A stretch of DNA of 33,906 nucleotides from Chloroflexi bacterium HGW-Chloroflexi-3 (GCA_002842045.1 PHBX01000031.1:1-33906), one strand, 5' to 3'; counted from the stretch's first letter, positions 1-8,427 are shown. Numbers and translations are program-made. Notes: a model not told the origin generated them from the sequence alone.

Positions 1-116
1 TATTTAGCACCTCCACCTGATCTAATCTTGGAGAGAACCCCAAGGTATGCCGGACGACGATGTTCACCTCATCCTGGTGTCAATTAGTTGGAACAGATGC
101 GGCTTGTCCTTGCCCC

Positions 117-188
117 GTCCCCTACATGCGGGCAACCGCGAGGGATTGCCCCGTCCCCTACATGCGGGCAACCGCGAGGGATTGCCCC
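117..188. repeat. Two tandem copies of a 36-bp repeat
   Basis: Positions 117-152 and 153-188 are identical 36-bp units beginning GTCCCCTACATGCGGG and ending GGGATTGCCCC. Each contains a hairpin (GGGCAA at one side, TTGCCC at the other, with an inner CC/GG pair around GCGA). The same unit occurs three more times at 2094-2129, 2191-2226 and 2304-2339. The units have no unique spacers between them, so they look like a REP-like interspersed repeat. Confidence 0.9.
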
Positions 189-290
189 TACAAATCCAAT
201 CTCCTCGTACGTGCAACGGCTTGTCCTTGCCCAGGCTTGTCCCTACCATCCGTAGGGCGTGGGTTCCAAACCCACCCATGGGCAGGTCAT

Positions 291-354
291 ATCATGCCCT
301 TTGGGTAGATCATGCCCTTTGGGTAGATCATGCCCTTTGCCTATCATGCCCTAT
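291..354. repeat. 18-bp tandem repeat
   Basis: The unit ATCATGCCCTTTGGGTAG is repeated at 291-308 and 309-326, followed by a partial copy at 327-338 and a diverged copy from 343. The preceding GGGCAGGTCATATCATGCCC can fold into a GGGCA/TGCCC hairpin and recurs near 2369-2388 in the second array, linking the two arrays. Confidence 0.85.
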
Positions 355-469
355 GGATACGGACCTGCACCATACAGCCAATTCATTCGGTATTTCCCTA
401 TCGATGTTCAACAGTCAACTTTTCCCCCTTTTGCCTTTGACCTTGAGTCTTGAACCTTTTCTTAACAGC

Positions 470-1963
470 TCAAGAGTTTAACAACTTCTTAGCTTTTATC
501 ACCACAATACTTCCCCCCAGCACTAACGCTACAAACAACACCACGTACCAGGTCTGCGTGGAAAGCGCGGGCAACACTGCCACCAGACTGTTCCCAACTG
601 CAAACGCCCACAGGGAATCCCTGCCCAGCGTTATAACCGTGTGCTCCAACCAGGAATGAGCAAGAAAGCGGCGTAATTTCCAGGTGATCCATAAGAGCAG
701 GAATGCGCCCATACTGCCAATACTGTAATATGGAAGCTCATGATGTATCCGGAATGTATTCGAAAAATCAAAGAAGAACATATCCCAGGAGGTTGGTAAA
801 ACAGTGACCAGACTAATAACCAGACAAATCAAGAACAACCTCAGCAAGGTGATTTGAAAACTCTTCCAGTTACCCTCCTGTTTGGAACATTTGAGCATGT
901 ATCCCACCAGCATTCCAAACGCCATGAACGTGAGTGCGTGCCACATACTGAAATTAGATACGGCCGGATGCCCAAACAGTAAAGCGGTCAAGTGCCCCAG
1001 TGGTTGCTCCGGAGATGGCCAGGCAAGCCGATCAAGTAAAATCTCGCCCAGCCAGACTACCACCGGCAGCATCATGATCAACCAGATGCCAAAACGCCTT
1101 CGCAACCAGATGATCGGAATGGCCAGGAGTAAAAAGAGCGTATAGAACTGGAGAATACCTGAGAAAAGCGAGTTACCCAAAAAAATAAAAGCAAGCTGTG
1201 CGTCACCTGTGCTTAAATGTGTGTTGAACCACTCGATCAAGACAGTTACTCCGTAAGCCAGATAACATTGAACGGCCCGGCTGACCAGGCTCTGCACCAT
1301 CGTCTTGAAACCGTGCTTCTCAGCTTTGCGCAAATAGACCAGCTCAAACATCATGCCGGTGATGAGGATGAAACTGGGCGTCGCCAGCCGCGTGAACGAC
1401 ATGACCTGGTACATGGCATCTCCAAAGAGAACAGCATATCCAAACACATAAAAAGCGTGCGACCCAACAGCCAGCAGAATGGCAAATCCCCGCGCGAAAT
1501 CAATAAACACCTCACGGCTGTCTGCCATAGTTTCCGGAACGAATTGTGATCTCAACTGCATCCATTTGTATCCAATCCAAAACAGGGCGGTCAATCCATA
1601 GGTCACGACGACTGGCAATAACCTCAACCAGGACTCCTGAGAGAGTTCCAGCCGATAGCGGGCATATGGCATCAACAGGAAAAAAACAACCCCGATCAGC
1701 GACCAGAAGGAAATAATTGAAATGGTTATTGATATTCGTTCAGCAAATCTGGTTGCCAGGGCTTTTCCCCACTTAGTCCGCACAAGGAGTAGGACGATGC
1801 CTGGCAATAAAATCAATCCGATCAATATCAAGCGCTGAAAGGAAATATTAAGGAAAGAACCGCTCTTTTCCCCGGGAATAAGCATCAACCAGATGGCGTT
1901 AATCAAGCTGACAATCCAAACCAGCCAGGGGAAAAGTTTATCCAAAAATCGTTGACCTTCCAT
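470..1963 (-). CDS. Acyltransferase-3/DUF1624-like multi-pass membrane protein
   Basis: A protein of about 497 residues, almost wholly hydrophobic, with four or so N-terminal membrane segments followed by a domain opening with an R-x-x-x-x-D-x-x-RG-x-A-I pattern and then a His (around residues 150-170). That pattern is typical of acyltransferase-3, OpgC and DUF1624 (heparan glucosaminide acetyltransferase-like) membrane proteins, which transfer acyl groups to cell-surface or periplasmic glycans. The substrate cannot be told. The ATG at 1963 is used here; an in-frame GTG at 1981 is possible, and neither has a clear ribosome-binding site. The gene stands alone between two arrays of the same 36-bp repeat, so it may have moved as a block or simply sit in a repeat-prone region. 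Function is inferred from the short motif and topology only. Confidence 0.65.
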   Translation of the reverse strand: MEGQRFLDKLFPWLVWIVSLINAIWLMLIPGEKSGSFLNISFQRLILIGLILLPGIVLLLVRTKWGKALATRFAERISITISIISFWSLIGVVFFLLMPYARYRLELSQESWLRLLPVVVTYGLTALFWIGYKWMQLRSQFVPETMADSREVFIDFARGFAILLAVGSHAFYVFGYAVLFGDAMYQVMSFTRLATPSFILITGMMFELVYLRKAEKHGFKTMVQSLVSRAVQCYLAYGVTVLIEWFNTHLSTGDAQLAFIFLGNSLFSGILQFYTLFLLLAIPIIWLRRRFGIWLIMMLPVVVWLGEILLDRLAWPSPEQPLGHLTALLFGHPAVSNFSMWHALTFMAFGMLVGYMLKCSKQEGNWKSFQITLLRLFLICLVISLVTVLPTSWDMFFFDFSNTFRIHHELPYYSIGSMGAFLLLWITWKLRRFLAHSWLEHTVITLGRDSLWAFAVGNSLVAVLPALSTQTWYVVLFVALVLGGSIVVIKAKKLLNS

Positions 1964-1981
1964 GATTAATTTAAGTCTCAC

Positions 1982-2499
1982 TCCAAGCCAAAACCAGCCT
2001 ATATTATACCCGGATGGGGCAACAAACCCAATTCGTAGGGGTAGTGGCTTGACCCTACCCCGGCTTGACCCTACCCCGGCTTGTCCTTGCCCCGTCCCCT
2101 ACATGCGGGCAACCGCGAGGGATTGCCCCTACAAATCCAATCTTCTCGTACGGGCAACGGCTTGTCCTTGCCCCGGCTCGTCCTTGCCCCGTCCCCTACA
2201 TGCGGGCAACCGCGAGGGATTGCCCCTACAAATCCAATCTCCTCGTACGGGCAACGGCTTGACCCTACCCCGGCTTGTCCTTGCCCCGGCTTGTCCTTGC
2301 CCCGTCCCCTACATGCGGGCAACCGCGAGGGATTGCCCCTTGTATCGTACATGCAAATTACAGTGTCGGGCAGGTCATATCATGCCCTATGGGTACGGAC
2401 CATGCCCGTACGATCCAATTTGAACTATAAAATCCTGTCAACTGTTTTCTACTTCCGTCCCCGGTCTCCCGTCAGAACCTTTCCCCTTTCAACTATCAG
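1982..2499. repeat. Second GC-rich repeat array
   Basis: From about 2034 to 2420 the sequence is a mosaic of repeats. There are three copies of the 36-bp unit (2094-2129, 2191-2226, 2304-2339), each preceded by one or more copies of GGCTTGTCCTTGCCCC or its variant GGCTTGACCCTACCCC. The first two are followed by a shared segment containing ACAAATCCAATC and CTCGTACGGGCAACGG. The array ends with the same GGGCAGGTCATATCATGCCC segment seen near 280-300. Positions 2421-2499 are ordinary intergenic sequence. No gene is supported. Confidence 0.85.
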
Positions 2500-3411
2500 C
2501 TAACACACCTCAATATCCGTATACGATGTCGGGTCGTGCAGCGGCTCCAGATGCGTGAAGATATTACTATTCGGCAGGCGTTCTTTCAACTCTCCCTCAA
2601 TCTGGTTGAGCAAAGCATGACCGTGTTCAACCGTCCATTCATTCGGTACCAGCACGTGCATATTGATAAACTTGCTGGATCCCGACTGACGGGTGCGCAC
2701 GGCGTGGAATTCCACCCCCTGGCATTTGTATTGGTCTAACACCTTGTCGATTAAATCCAAGTCTTCCTGCAGTAAAGCGGTGTCCATCAATCCGTAAGCC
2801 GAGTCCCGCACGATTTTGTACCCGGTCCAGAGGATATTAATGGCTGCCAGTATAGCGACAATCGAGTCGAGGGGCTGCCAGCCAGTGATGGCAACCGCAC
2901 CTACGCCTATCAGCACACCACAGGATGTCCATACATCCGTCATCAGGTGGTGGGAATTGGAGGTCAGTGATACAGCATTGTGACGTTTACCTGCGCGTTT
3001 CAGAATCAACGAGACACCCAGATTTACCATGGATGCCAGAAACAACACAACCAGACCGATCCCTAATTGTTCCAAAGGTTGGGGATCTATCAGTCGCTTC
3101 ACCGCGGTGTAAATAATACTGGCAGCGGCAATGAGAATAAGAGAGCCTTCAAATCCACTCGAAAAATACTCCGCTTTGCTATGCCCATAGGTGTGATTAT
3201 CATCTGCCGGACGGGCAGCTATACCGAGCATACTCAGTACCATGATAGCGCCTGCCAGATTAACCAATGATTCCAGCGCATCCGACAACAAACCCACGGA
3301 GCCAGTCAGCAGATAAGCACCAGCTTTCAATCCCATGGTGGTCAATGCGGCTGCGATGGACAGCCAGGCATAACGTTTGAGAGGGGAGCGATTACTTTGT
3401 GTTTGAGTCAT
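2500..3411 (-). CDS. Cation diffusion facilitator (CDF) family metal transporter
   Basis: A 303-residue membrane protein of CDF (FieF/ZnT-like) type, which exports divalent cations such as Zn, Fe, Mn or Cd in exchange for protons. Visible signatures are the TM2 motif SDALES at residues 43-48 (metal ligand D44, with Ser rather than Asp at 48), the loop GHSKAEY at 76-82, and the TM5 HxxxD motif H155/D159. A soluble C-terminal domain from about residue 210 contains several His residues, as expected for the regulatory dimerisation domain. The Ser at 48 differs from the DxxxD of FieF, so metal specificity cannot be read off. It is followed closely on its upstream side by a separate membrane methyltransferase gene. 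The ATG at 3411 has a GGA about eight bases before it. Confidence 0.92.
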   Translation of the reverse strand: MTQTQSNRSPLKRYAWLSIAAALTTMGLKAGAYLLTGSVGLLSDALESLVNLAGAIMVLSMLGIAARPADDNHTYGHSKAEYFSSGFEGSLILIAAASIIYTAVKRLIDPQPLEQLGIGLVVLFLASMVNLGVSLILKRAGKRHNAVSLTSNSHHLMTDVWTSCGVLIGVGAVAITGWQPLDSIVAILAAINILWTGYKIVRDSAYGLMDTALLQEDLDLIDKVLDQYKCQGVEFHAVRTRQSGSSKFINMHVLVPNEWTVEHGHALLNQIEGELKERLPNSNIFTHLEPLHDPTSYTDIEVC

Positions 3412-3468
3412 ACAAATATCCGGAAAATGATAGATGGCTTATTGATTCTGTGAAATGTGTAGATTCTA

Positions 3469-4080
3469 CTACCGATTTCTGATTTTGAGACCTGGAATAA
3501 TAAAGGGAGTACGCTGGCTGTAGTCTACGTAAGGTTGCCCAAACTCGCTCAGGAGTTTGTGTTCTTCTAAAAAGGCGCCGAGGATAGTATAGATCGAGAT
3601 GCCTATATTGAGTGCCAGTACGTTCCAGGTCATAACCGGTACCAGCCAGATGAACACAAACATGCACGTATAGATTGGATGGCGTACCCAGCGATAGAGA
3701 CTTTTTATAACCAATTGAATGGGTTTTTGTGCCTGCTCCGGGTCCACAGCCTGCTGAATACCAGTGAATCGCAGCATACCGGTTAGCATAATACTGTGCA
3801 AGACACCCATCACAGCCAGAACCTGCAATGCTATCGTAAGATACACCCAGGGAGCAGGGATGTGGTAGATGGTCTCATCAGGCAGTAATCCAACCAGTAA
3901 CAATACCAGCACAAACAATACAGCTGCCTGTATGGAAAAGAATAAGCGGTAAAAGCGGTTGTAGTATCTTTCACCCCACCAGGTTTTGATCCAATTCTTG
4001 GTGCGATGGGCAGCCAGAACCGAATGGATAACGCCATACAGCAGCAACGACAGCAGAATCCACCAAAATCCTGTTTGCAT
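3469..4080 (-). CDS. NnrU/isoprenylcysteine methyltransferase-like membrane protein
   Basis: About 203 residues with five or so membrane segments. The C-terminal half holds a RHPIY motif followed by an EEHKLLSEFG segment and a YxxYxxRTPxxIP ending. This is the pattern of the ICMT/PEMT (phospholipid methyltransferase) and NnrU group, integral-membrane enzymes that bind S-adenosylmethionine near the RHP and E residues. The substrate is unknown. The start chosen is the ATG at 4080, five bases after the stop of the plsC-like gene and with an AGG in the right place. ATGs at 4098 and 4125 would overlap plsC. The tight spacing suggests co-transcription with the acyltransferase, and so a link to lipid metabolism, but that is inference. 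Confidence 0.8.
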   Translation of the reverse strand: MQTGFWWILLSLLLYGVIHSVLAAHRTKNWIKTWWGERYYNRFYRLFFSIQAAVLFVLVLLLVGLLPDETIYHIPAPWVYLTIALQVLAVMGVLHSIMLTGMLRFTGIQQAVDPEQAQKPIQLVIKSLYRWVRHPIYTCMFVFIWLVPVMTWNVLALNIGISIYTILGAFLEEHKLLSEFGQPYVDYSQRTPFIIPGLKIRNR

Positions 4081-4084
4081 CAGA

Positions 4085-4780
4085 TTACCTGCGCTCATCC
4101 GGGACGGGTCCACCCTGCTCAGCAATCAATTGCTGTAAGCGTGGATGATCTTTATAAAAACCCCAGTAGCGCGGTGGAATCAGTGCAGCAATCTGGCACA
4201 TGATTTCATCCACTGCTTTTTGTAAGGCTTCTTCCCGGTTCTCGCGCGGTATATCATCAATCACAATGGGGTTTCCGAAACGGGCTACCATATGAGGTTT
4301 ACGGAATGTGAGCAGGCGTTTGAAGCTATCCTCTGTACCAGCCAATCCTACCGGAACAATCGGGGCACCAGTGCGAAGTGCTAATAGAATGGTACCGGCT
4401 TTACCTTCCAGTAATTCACTAATCTTACTGCGTGTGCCTTCCGGAGCAATTCCCATGGCAATACCGGACTTGATTAGTTTTTGGGCTTCGCGAAAAGCGC
4501 CAAAATCTGCCCGATCGCGATCGATGTAAATGGCTCCAGCAACTTTGGCAAACCAACTGATACCTGGATAACTGACATATTTTTCGGCCACCAAAGCAGT
4601 GATATCTTTTCGAACCGGGTTAACAAACAGCAGTGGGATATCCATGCGGCTCATGTGGTTGGTCGCAACGATCACTCCGCCTTCTTTAGGAATATTTTCA
4701 ATTCCTTCAAACCGAGTCACAGTAATGTGATCAAACAGGTAATACATGATCCGCTGCAGGGTATCTCTTTCCAAAAGCAT
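4085..4780 (-). CDS. 1-acyl-sn-glycerol-3-phosphate acyltransferase family protein (PlsC-like)
   Basis: A 231-residue protein with the PlsC/LPLAT motifs in order: NHMSRMD (the HX4D catalytic motif, around residues 41-47), GAIYIDRD (around 92-99), and PEGTRS (around 118-123). These enzymes acylate lysophosphatidic acid at the inner face of the membrane to make phosphatidic acid. Length fits the family. The ATG at 4780 is preceded by GGGAGA at an unusually short distance, and an in-frame ATG eleven codons later (MYYLF) is an alternative start. It is upstream of the ICMT-like gene with a four-base gap. Whether it is the main housekeeping PlsC or a paralogue cannot be decided here. Confidence 0.9.
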   Translation of the reverse strand: MLLERDTLQRIMYYLFDHITVTRFEGIENIPKEGGVIVATNHMSRMDIPLLFVNPVRKDITALVAEKYVSYPGISWFAKVAGAIYIDRDRADFGAFREAQKLIKSGIAMGIAPEGTRSKISELLEGKAGTILLALRTGAPIVPVGLAGTEDSFKRLLTFRKPHMVARFGNPIVIDDIPRENREEALQKAVDEIMCQIAALIPPRYWGFYKDHPRLQQLIAEQGGPVPDERR

Positions 4781-4896
4781 TCTCCCGGTAAATTGTCTGT
4801 TACTATTTTATCGCGTTTTACGGGCTTTACAATCCGAGAGATAAGATTTCAGGTGAAAAAGTTTAACTTATGATGAAAGTTGACTGCAGAGTCCGC

Positions 4897-5682
4897 TTAC
4901 CTGTTGAGGATTTCACGCAATCGCTTGATCTGGGATAAGATGTTTTCCGGATCATGATTGTATTCCAGCGTCACCGACCAGGGTTGGCAGCGAGACAGGA
5001 TCTGTTCGAAGAGCGGGTAATCCTCCTCTTCCAACGCCAGATGGGCATCGACCAGGCGACCATCACGCCAACCGGGGTGATTGAGGTGAATCTGGCGGAT
5101 CTTTTCGAGGGGTAGCTGTGCAATGTAGTCCTCAATGGATATGCCAAAAGCATGAGCGGTCACGCGTGCGTGCGCCAGGTCAAATAATAACCAGGTATCC
5201 GTCTCTGCCAGCACTTCCTGTATAAAATCAGGCTCACACACAAATTCGTATGCCTGCGTCGGGTTGTAATCCAGGTTTTCAATCAGGATCGGTACAGGCA
5301 ACAAAGCTTTTAACTGCTTAAGGCGTGCGATACAGCACTCCTGCACCTGGTCGCGGGGTTGCAGGGAGGAGAGCCCCTGCATGGCTTCGTCGTAGAAATC
5401 GACTTCCTCTACTGAAAACCCAAGATGCAGGCTGTACCAGGGGGACCTGGACAGTGCCAAACGTTCCATAGTGACCTGCGCTGCGTTTTTATGCTCAAGC
5501 CCGTCTGAATGTGTCAATGACCACTGGTACAGAGCATTGTGCAATAGCATAGGCATCTCAGGGAAGGCCGTACGGGCATCCTGCGCATAAGGGCCATGCA
5601 CTTCCAGATAATCCAATTCCAGTTGATGATCATCCAACATTTGACGGACTACCGGACAGTCGGTCATTCCGAGTTGAATCAT
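4897..5682 (-). CDS. DUF692/UPF0276-type protein, candidate multinuclear non-heme iron oxidase (MNIO)
   Basis: A 261-residue TIM-barrel-like protein. Using the ATG at 5682, residues that match the DUF692 pattern are H86 (LHLG), E135-N136 (IEN), D168 and H171 (DLAH), H199 and H202 (IHLNH), D212 and H214 (VDAH). In characterised members (MbnB, TglH, ChrH) equivalent residues bind two or three irons and the enzymes oxidatively modify Cys or other residues of ribosomal peptides. The start overlaps the asd stop as ATGA, so translation is probably coupled; a longer frame up to 5796 lies inside asd and is rejected. There is no obvious precursor peptide or DUF2063-type partner next to it. The substrate is unknown; an alternative is a xylose-isomerase-like barrel of other function. 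Confidence 0.75.
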   Translation of the reverse strand: MIQLGMTDCPVVRQMLDDHQLELDYLEVHGPYAQDARTAFPEMPMLLHNALYQWSLTHSDGLEHKNAAQVTMERLALSRSPWYSLHLGFSVEEVDFYDEAMQGLSSLQPRDQVQECCIARLKQLKALLPVPILIENLDYNPTQAYEFVCEPDFIQEVLAETDTWLLFDLAHARVTAHAFGISIEDYIAQLPLEKIRQIHLNHPGWRDGRLVDAHLALEEEDYPLFEQILSRCQPWSVTLEYNHDPENILSQIKRLREILNR

Positions 5683-6734
5683 GTGTCGAGTAAACCTTTG
5701 GCGTATAAGAGCTCGGCGTTCAACACTGATCCGCCGGCTGCGCCACGCACAGTATTGTGCACTACACTGACCATGCGTAAATCGAACAGATTGCAAGGGC
5801 GGATCCGTCCCACGCTGATCGACATGCCATTACCGGCGTCACGATCGCGGCGCGGTTGTGGGCGGTCCGGTTCCTGTCTTACCAGGATTGGACGCTCTGG
5901 AGCGGTCGGCATCTGGCGCACCTCTGCTGGTCCACGGAAGTTTTCCAGCACATGAATGGCATCCTCCACAGAGGGTTTGTGGCGGAATTTAATCGAAAGC
6001 GCTATGGTGTGTCCATCGAATACCGGCACACGGTTGGCATGAGCACTGACCTTAATTTGGGCGTTCTCACGCCTACCATTTTTCATCTTGCCCAACAAGA
6101 GGTTGGTCTCCATCTGGATTTTTTCCTCTTCGCCATTAATGAAGGGGATGACGTTATCAAGAATATCGAGAGATGCCAATCCGGGATATCCTGCACCGGA
6201 GATGGCTTGCATCGTGCTGACGAAAACAACTTCCACCCCGAAAGCGTCATCCAGTGGTTTAAGGGTCATAGCGATCCCATTGGTGGTGCAGTTTGGACTG
6301 GTAACCGCCAGGCCTTTCCAACCCAGTTCGCTATGCTGCAAGGGGATCATCTCCAGATGGTCGTAGTTGATTTCGGGAATCAAAAGGGGAACGCCGGGGG
6401 TTTGCCTGAGAGCCGATGCATTCGAGCAGACGGCATAACCAGCAGTAGCCAGTTGCGGCTCCCATTCACGCGCAATGGGAGCGGGTAGCGCGGAGAAGGC
6501 TACTTTTCCGGGCAGATGGGTGCTGGTTGGCTGAATGACCATATCGCGTACCAGGTCTGGCATAGAGCCGGTCAATAACCAGCGGCAAGCCTGACCATAT
6601 GCTTTACCAGCGCTGCGATCCGAGCCGGTTAAGGCAACAATCTCAAAATAGGGGTGATTAACCAACATCTCGACGAAGCGTTGACCAACAGCGCCGGTAG
6701 CCCCCAAGATGGAAACGGGAATCTTGTTCATCAT
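5679..6734 (-). CDS. asd: Aspartate-semialdehyde dehydrogenase, archaeal/yeast type
   Basis: A 351-residue enzyme that reduces aspartyl phosphate to aspartate semialdehyde, the branch point to lysine and homoserine. Seen in the sequence: the N-terminal nucleotide-binding loop GATGAVGQ (about residues 10-17), the catalytic-cysteine motif SPNCTTNG (about 146-153), SAHANRVPV with a His in the active site (about 231-239), and the C-terminal GAAGGSVLNAELL. These are features of the archaeal/fungal Asd subfamily rather than the E. coli one. The ATG overlaps the stop of the upstream methyltransferase gene by four bases, and its own stop overlaps the start of the DUF692 gene, so all three are translationally linked. 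hom lies further upstream in the same operon. Confidence 0.95.
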   Translation of the reverse strand: MMNKIPVSILGATGAVGQRFVEMLVNHPYFEIVALTGSDRSAGKAYGQACRWLLTGSMPDLVRDMVIQPTSTHLPGKVAFSALPAPIAREWEPQLATAGYAVCSNASALRQTPGVPLLIPEINYDHLEMIPLQHSELGWKGLAVTSPNCTTNGIAMTLKPLDDAFGVEVVFVSTMQAISGAGYPGLASLDILDNVIPFINGEEEKIQMETNLLLGKMKNGRRENAQIKVSAHANRVPVFDGHTIALSIKFRHKPSVEDAIHVLENFRGPAEVRQMPTAPERPILVRQEPDRPQPRRDRDAGNGMSISVGRIRPCNLFDLRMVSVVHNTVRGAAGGSVLNAELLYAKGLLDT

Positions 6735-7327
6735 GCATCCTTTCTGAACCAGAACCAGGCGGAGCGCCAGGGAGTCTGATCATTTACCTGTGTTTGACCG
6801 TATTCTGCTTTTTCGAGATGGAAGCCCTCAGCAAAGATCGTTCTCAAAGCGGTTTCATCCATCCAATTTCGCTCTTCCCTCTCGTCAGTTTCTTCATTTA
6901 AATGGGCGAATAACATAAAAATGGCGCCAGGTTTGAGCAAACGCAATAATTCCTGATAATACGCCTGTAATTCTTTCAGTGTTAAGCTGTGGGCACAACC
7001 CACATCCAGCGCAAAATCGTAAGGTTTTTCTAAGTAGTCCAGCTGGGTCACTCCGGATTGAAAGAAGTGAGCGCGATCTGAGACACCAGCCTGGACAGCC
7101 CGGAGTTTTGCGCCATCGATTGCCTGCGCGACAAAATCAACCCCGTCCACCTGCCAGCCAAGCTGCGCCAGATAAATGGTGGCACGACCGTAACCACACC
7201 CCAGATCCAGTGCGCGACCTGCCGGTAGATGGGCGACCAGATCCATCACCTCGGGGGGAGGATCGGTCTGGTCCCAGGGAACGGCACCGGACTCGTAAAT
7301 TTCTTTCATTCGTTCGTGTTTCTTCAT
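6731..7327 (-). CDS. Class I SAM-dependent methyltransferase
   Basis: A 198-residue cytosolic methyltransferase of the Rossmann class. Motif I is ALDLGCGYGRATIYLA near residues 39-54, the acidic residue ending strand 2 is in VDGVDFV, and a DVGCAHSL motif replaces the usual post-II strand. A similar layout occurs in thiopurine methyltransferase-like and TehB-like small-molecule methyltransferases; the substrate cannot be named. It lies between hom and asd, 23 bases after hom and overlapping asd by four bases. The ATG at 7327 has GAAGG about six bases upstream. Its position in an amino-acid operon alongside a DUF692 enzyme hints that the two could act on the same product, but nothing in the sequence proves it. 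Confidence 0.85.
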   Translation of the reverse strand: MKKHERMKEIYESGAVPWDQTDPPPEVMDLVAHLPAGRALDLGCGYGRATIYLAQLGWQVDGVDFVAQAIDGAKLRAVQAGVSDRAHFFQSGVTQLDYLEKPYDFALDVGCAHSLTLKELQAYYQELLRLLKPGAIFMLFAHLNEETDEREERNWMDETALRTIFAEGFHLEKAEYGQTQVNDQTPWRSAWFWFRKDA

Positions 7328-7350
7328 CTAGCCTTCTTGCTTGCCTGTCA

Positions 7351-8379
7351 TTAACTTAGTAGCGCGATTATATCATTCAAGACCCCATTCGCGGTGACTT
7401 CAATCCCGGCGCCGGGACCGGCAATAACCAGCGGAATCTGATTATAGCGCTGGCTGTAAATGGCAAAATAGTTGCCCGGTCCTTGCAAAGCACCCAATTG
7501 GGAGGTGCGTTCCACCGCCTGCAAGCCAATTTTTCCACCCTGTGGGGTGATGGTAGCCAGATAGCGCAGCACCCTGCCCTGTTGAGCAGCCTCCTCAACT
7601 CGCTGCGCATAGGTTTCATCCAACAAGGACGTGAGATTGAAAAATTCTGAGACAGGCATACCCACCAGTCGCTCATCATACAGCGGTTCAACCGAAAAAC
7701 CACTTTCTTCCAATGACCACCCGGCTGTACGCGCCAGTATCAAAGCTTTACGCAGCACATCGAACCCACTCAAATCATCGCGAGGATCGGGCTCGGTGTA
7801 TCCAACTTCAAATGCCTGTTTAATCGCCTGGCTGTAGCTCACACCGTCTTCCAGTTGACTGCATAAGTATCCCAATGTACCACTCATCACGCCTTCGATA
7901 TGGGTGATTTGATCTCCACTGGTAACCTGACTGCGCAGACTAGCAATCACCGGCAATCCCGCTCCCACAGTGGATTCATAGCGAATACCCGGCTTATGGT
8001 ACAAAACAGACGCTTGCTCCCACGGGGCAGAAAGCGCGTTTTTATTTGCAAATACCAGTTGGCAGCCTTTCTGCAAAGCCAGACTCCAATCCAAGTTGCG
8101 GGCAGCACTGGTATCCAAAATGATGGTGTCTTTGTTGTAATAATCTGTCATGAAGGAGAGCGGTTTGGATTCAGCTAAATCTGCCAAAGAGCTTCCAGTC
8201 TTTTTTAACCTTAGAACAGATTCGATCTGAGTATCTGAAAGCGAGTGACTGAGTAAGCAGGCGCTGCTATCAACCAATCCGGTGAACACAACCGGTAATT
8301 TTAATTCTTTAATTTGGTGGACGACCTCGCGCCCCACTTTTCCGAAACCAACGATCATGATCTGTTTATTTATGTTCAT
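7351..8379 (-). CDS. hom: Homoserine dehydrogenase, short form without ACT domain
   Basis: A 342-residue NAD(P)-dependent enzyme that reduces aspartate semialdehyde to homoserine. The N-terminal nucleotide fold starts with MIVGFGKVGREVV (about residues 8-20), NKNALS lies near residue 112, and the catalytic region carries YESTVGAGLPVI, GVMSGTLGYL and GYTEPDPRDDLSG, which include the substrate-binding Glu and Asp residues of the family. It stops after the catalytic domain, so there is no ACT domain for threonine feedback; the short form is known from archaea and some bacteria. GGAGC lies six bases ahead of the ATG. It is the first gene of the minus-strand operon with a methyltransferase, asd and a DUF692 gene. 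Confidence 0.93.
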   Translation of the reverse strand: MNINKQIMIVGFGKVGREVVHQIKELKLPVVFTGLVDSSACLLSHSLSDTQIESVLRLKKTGSSLADLAESKPLSFMTDYYNKDTIILDTSAARNLDWSLALQKGCQLVFANKNALSAPWEQASVLYHKPGIRYESTVGAGLPVIASLRSQVTSGDQITHIEGVMSGTLGYLCSQLEDGVSYSQAIKQAFEVGYTEPDPRDDLSGFDVLRKALILARTAGWSLEESGFSVEPLYDERLVGMPVSEFFNLTSLLDETYAQRVEEAAQQGRVLRYLATITPQGGKIGLQAVERTSQLGALQGPGNYFAIYSQRYNQIPLVIAGPGAGIEVTANGVLNDIIALLS

Positions 8380-8397
8380 TCTAGCTCCAATGAAGTT

Positions 8398-8427
8398 ATT
8401 ATGTGGGTAATTCTATCGAAGAATCAA
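8398..8427 (-). promoter_or_regulatory. Possible promoter of the hom operon
   Basis: Reading the minus strand, TTGATT (8422-8427) and CATAAT (8398-8403) are separated by 18 bases and lie about 20 bases before the hom start. The match to the sigma-70 consensus is moderate, so this is a guess from sequence alone. Confidence 0.35.

Larger units (their letters stand above)
1..469. other. Intergenic region with repeats, no convincing gene
   Basis: No convincing gene is present. Positions 1-87 are open in one plus-strand frame up to a TAG, which could be the last codons of a gene cut by the window edge, but I recognise nothing in it. The rest is made of short GC-rich repeats (listed separately), a hairpin around GTGGGTT/AACCCAC near 259-277, and non-repetitive sequence from about 360 to the end of the acyltransferase gene. 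Open frames across this stretch are products of the repeats. Confidence 0.6.

Noticed and set aside
1..87. C-terminal end of a gene entering from the left edge
   Set aside because: The frame is open to a TAG but only 28 codons are visible and none is recognisable.
117..188. CRISPR array
   Set aside because: The 36-bp units have CRISPR-like length but are directly joined or separated by further repeats, with no unique spacers and no cas genes.
47..481. Protein-coding frames across the repeat arrays (also 1962-2503)
   Set aside because: They exist in several frames on both strands at once and encode only repeated Pro/Leu/Cys-rich units, an effect of the repeats.
5683..5796. Longer N terminus of the DUF692 protein
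   Set aside because: The extra 38 residues are Arg/Ser-rich and lie inside asd in another frame; the ATGA overlap gives a normal start.
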